Translations under genes and position numbers: made by a program | NCBI GenBank assembly: GCA_905236595.1 | Contig: CAJORE010000131.1 | Coordinates: 1 to 7,882, forward strand | DNA from: an uncultured Selenomonadaceae bacterium | Lineage (GTDB): Bacteria; Bacillota; Negativicutes; Selenomonadales; Selenomonadaceae | Direction: 5' to 3' | DNA length: 7,882 nucleotides | The notes under the pieces: generated by a model | What the model was told of the DNA's origin: nothing | The model's input: only the letters and a program-made list of their open reading frames with translations | The model's database searches: none | Shown here: positions 7,324 to 7,882 of the stretch, piece after piece | Layout of the letters: each line of letters opens with the position of its first letter | Numbering within the stretch: position 1 is the stretch's first letter

Positions 7324-7329
7324 CCCTTT
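7324..7329 (-). promoter_or_regulatory. Ribosome binding site supporting a TTG start
   Basis: On the minus strand AAAGGG (7329 down to 7324) is followed by six bases and then TTG at 7317-7315. This is the best-placed Shine-Dalgarno for the glycosyltransferase gene. No ATG or GTG occurs in frame between it and the first clear protein features, except ATG at codon 19 (7263), which has only an A-rich stretch upstream. The rare start codon would be expected to lower translation of the glycosyltransferase. Confidence 0.5.
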
Positions 7330-7348
7330 GTTATCCTTCGCCCGTCGC

Positions 7349-7882
7349 CTAAGCTTGCCATGTGAATTCCATATCGCTTATGTGTACGGTGTCGCCTTCT
7401 TTAATGCCCCGCGCCTTTAATTGTTCGTCGATACCCTTGAGCCGCCAAATGTATTGGAACCGCCGCAGGGCTTCATCGTTGTCGAAGTTGGTCATAGCCA
7501 CCAGCTTATGCAGGTTTTTGTTCGCTACGATGAAATCACCCGCATCGTTGCGGGTAATGGTTACTTGGTCATCATCTTCGTCCGCATCGTACACTTTGGC
7601 AACATCGTAGACGGTGGGCGGTTCGTCCTCTATCTTCGGCAGTTCCTGCCCCAAATAGGCAATAAGTTCCTTTAGCCCTTCGCCCGTCGCCGCGCTGACA
7701 CCGAAAAATGAAAGCCCTTCCCGTTCGGCCAGTTCCTTTAAGCGCGGCACATTATCCGCGCTTAAAGGCAAATCAATTTTGTTCGCCGCCAAAATTTGCC
7801 GTTTCGCCGCCAATTTTTCGCTGTACTTGGCCAATTCCTTGTTTATGCGAAAATAATCTTCGACGGGATCGCGTCCGTCAAC
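7349..7882 (-). CDS. obg: GTPase Obg/CgtA, C-terminal part (5' end outside the window)
   Basis: Obg is an essential ribosome-associated GTPase involved in 50S subunit assembly and stress signalling. Only the last 177 residues are visible; the open frame runs off the right edge starting with VDGRDPVEDYFRINKEL, typical of the region after the G3 motif. The G4 motif NKID (visible residues 34-37) and the G5 motif SAATGEG (63-69) specify guanine binding. Residues about 106-175 form the OCT domain, including LHKLVAMTNFDNDEALRRFQ and the closing GDTVHISDMEF. An acidic linker (DADEDDD, about 99-105) precedes it. The N-terminal glycine-rich Obg fold and the G1-G3 motifs lie outside. The stop TAG is at 7351-7349. 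The glycosyltransferase gene follows after 31 bases with no terminator between, so co-transcription is likely. Confidence 0.95.
   Translation of the reverse strand, partial: VDGRDPVEDYFRINKELAKYSEKLAAKRQILAANKIDLPLSADNVPRLKELAEREGLSFFGVSAATGEGLKELIAYLGQELPKIEDEPPTVYDVAKVYDADEDDDQVTITRNDAGDFIVANKNLHKLVAMTNFDNDEALRRFQYIWRLKGIDEQLKARGIKEGDTVHISDMEFTWQA

Overview
The window looks like chromosome from a Firmicutes-type bacterium of moderate GC content (judged by eye a little over 50%). Ribosome binding sites are strong GGAGG-type. The succinyl-CoA ligase reads like the Firmicutes/Bacillus form. The Obg GTPase carries the C-terminal OCT domain common in Firmicutes. A c-di-GMP phosphodiesterase plus a SPINDLY-type protein glycosyltransferase would fit a Gram-negative-walled Firmicute (Negativicutes). 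That placement is a guess from gene content; no rRNA or other decisive marker is present.

The plus-strand half (161-4830) holds four genes reading rightwards. First is a REC-GGDEF-EAL response regulator whose phosphoacceptor and cyclase motifs are degenerate while its EAL phosphodiesterase site is complete. Next is a short galactose-mutarotase-like protein that seems to have lost the usual catalytic residues. Then come sucC and sucD, the two subunits of ADP-forming succinyl-CoA ligase. Gaps are short (43, 68 and 14 bases). A candidate promoter lies across the end of the first gene, so the mutarotase-like gene and perhaps sucCD may be transcribed separately from the regulator.

At 4886-4926 a long GC-rich hairpin flanked by A and T tracts acts as a bidirectional terminator between the two convergent halves.

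The minus-strand half (4925-7882) reads leftwards: the C-terminal part of the ribosome-associated GTPase Obg (cut by the right window edge), a SPINDLY/GT41-type glycosyltransferase probably started by TTG, and a small HAD-family phosphatase. The last two overlap by four bases (ATGA) and are probably translationally coupled, which makes a glycosyltransferase-phosphatase pair the most interesting candidate module here. The rest is housekeeping (obg, sucCD) or signalling. I see no mobile element, CRISPR array, tRNA or rRNA, and no clearly new defence or mobile system. There is no gene-free stretch over 300 bases; the longest is the 160-base leader at the left edge.
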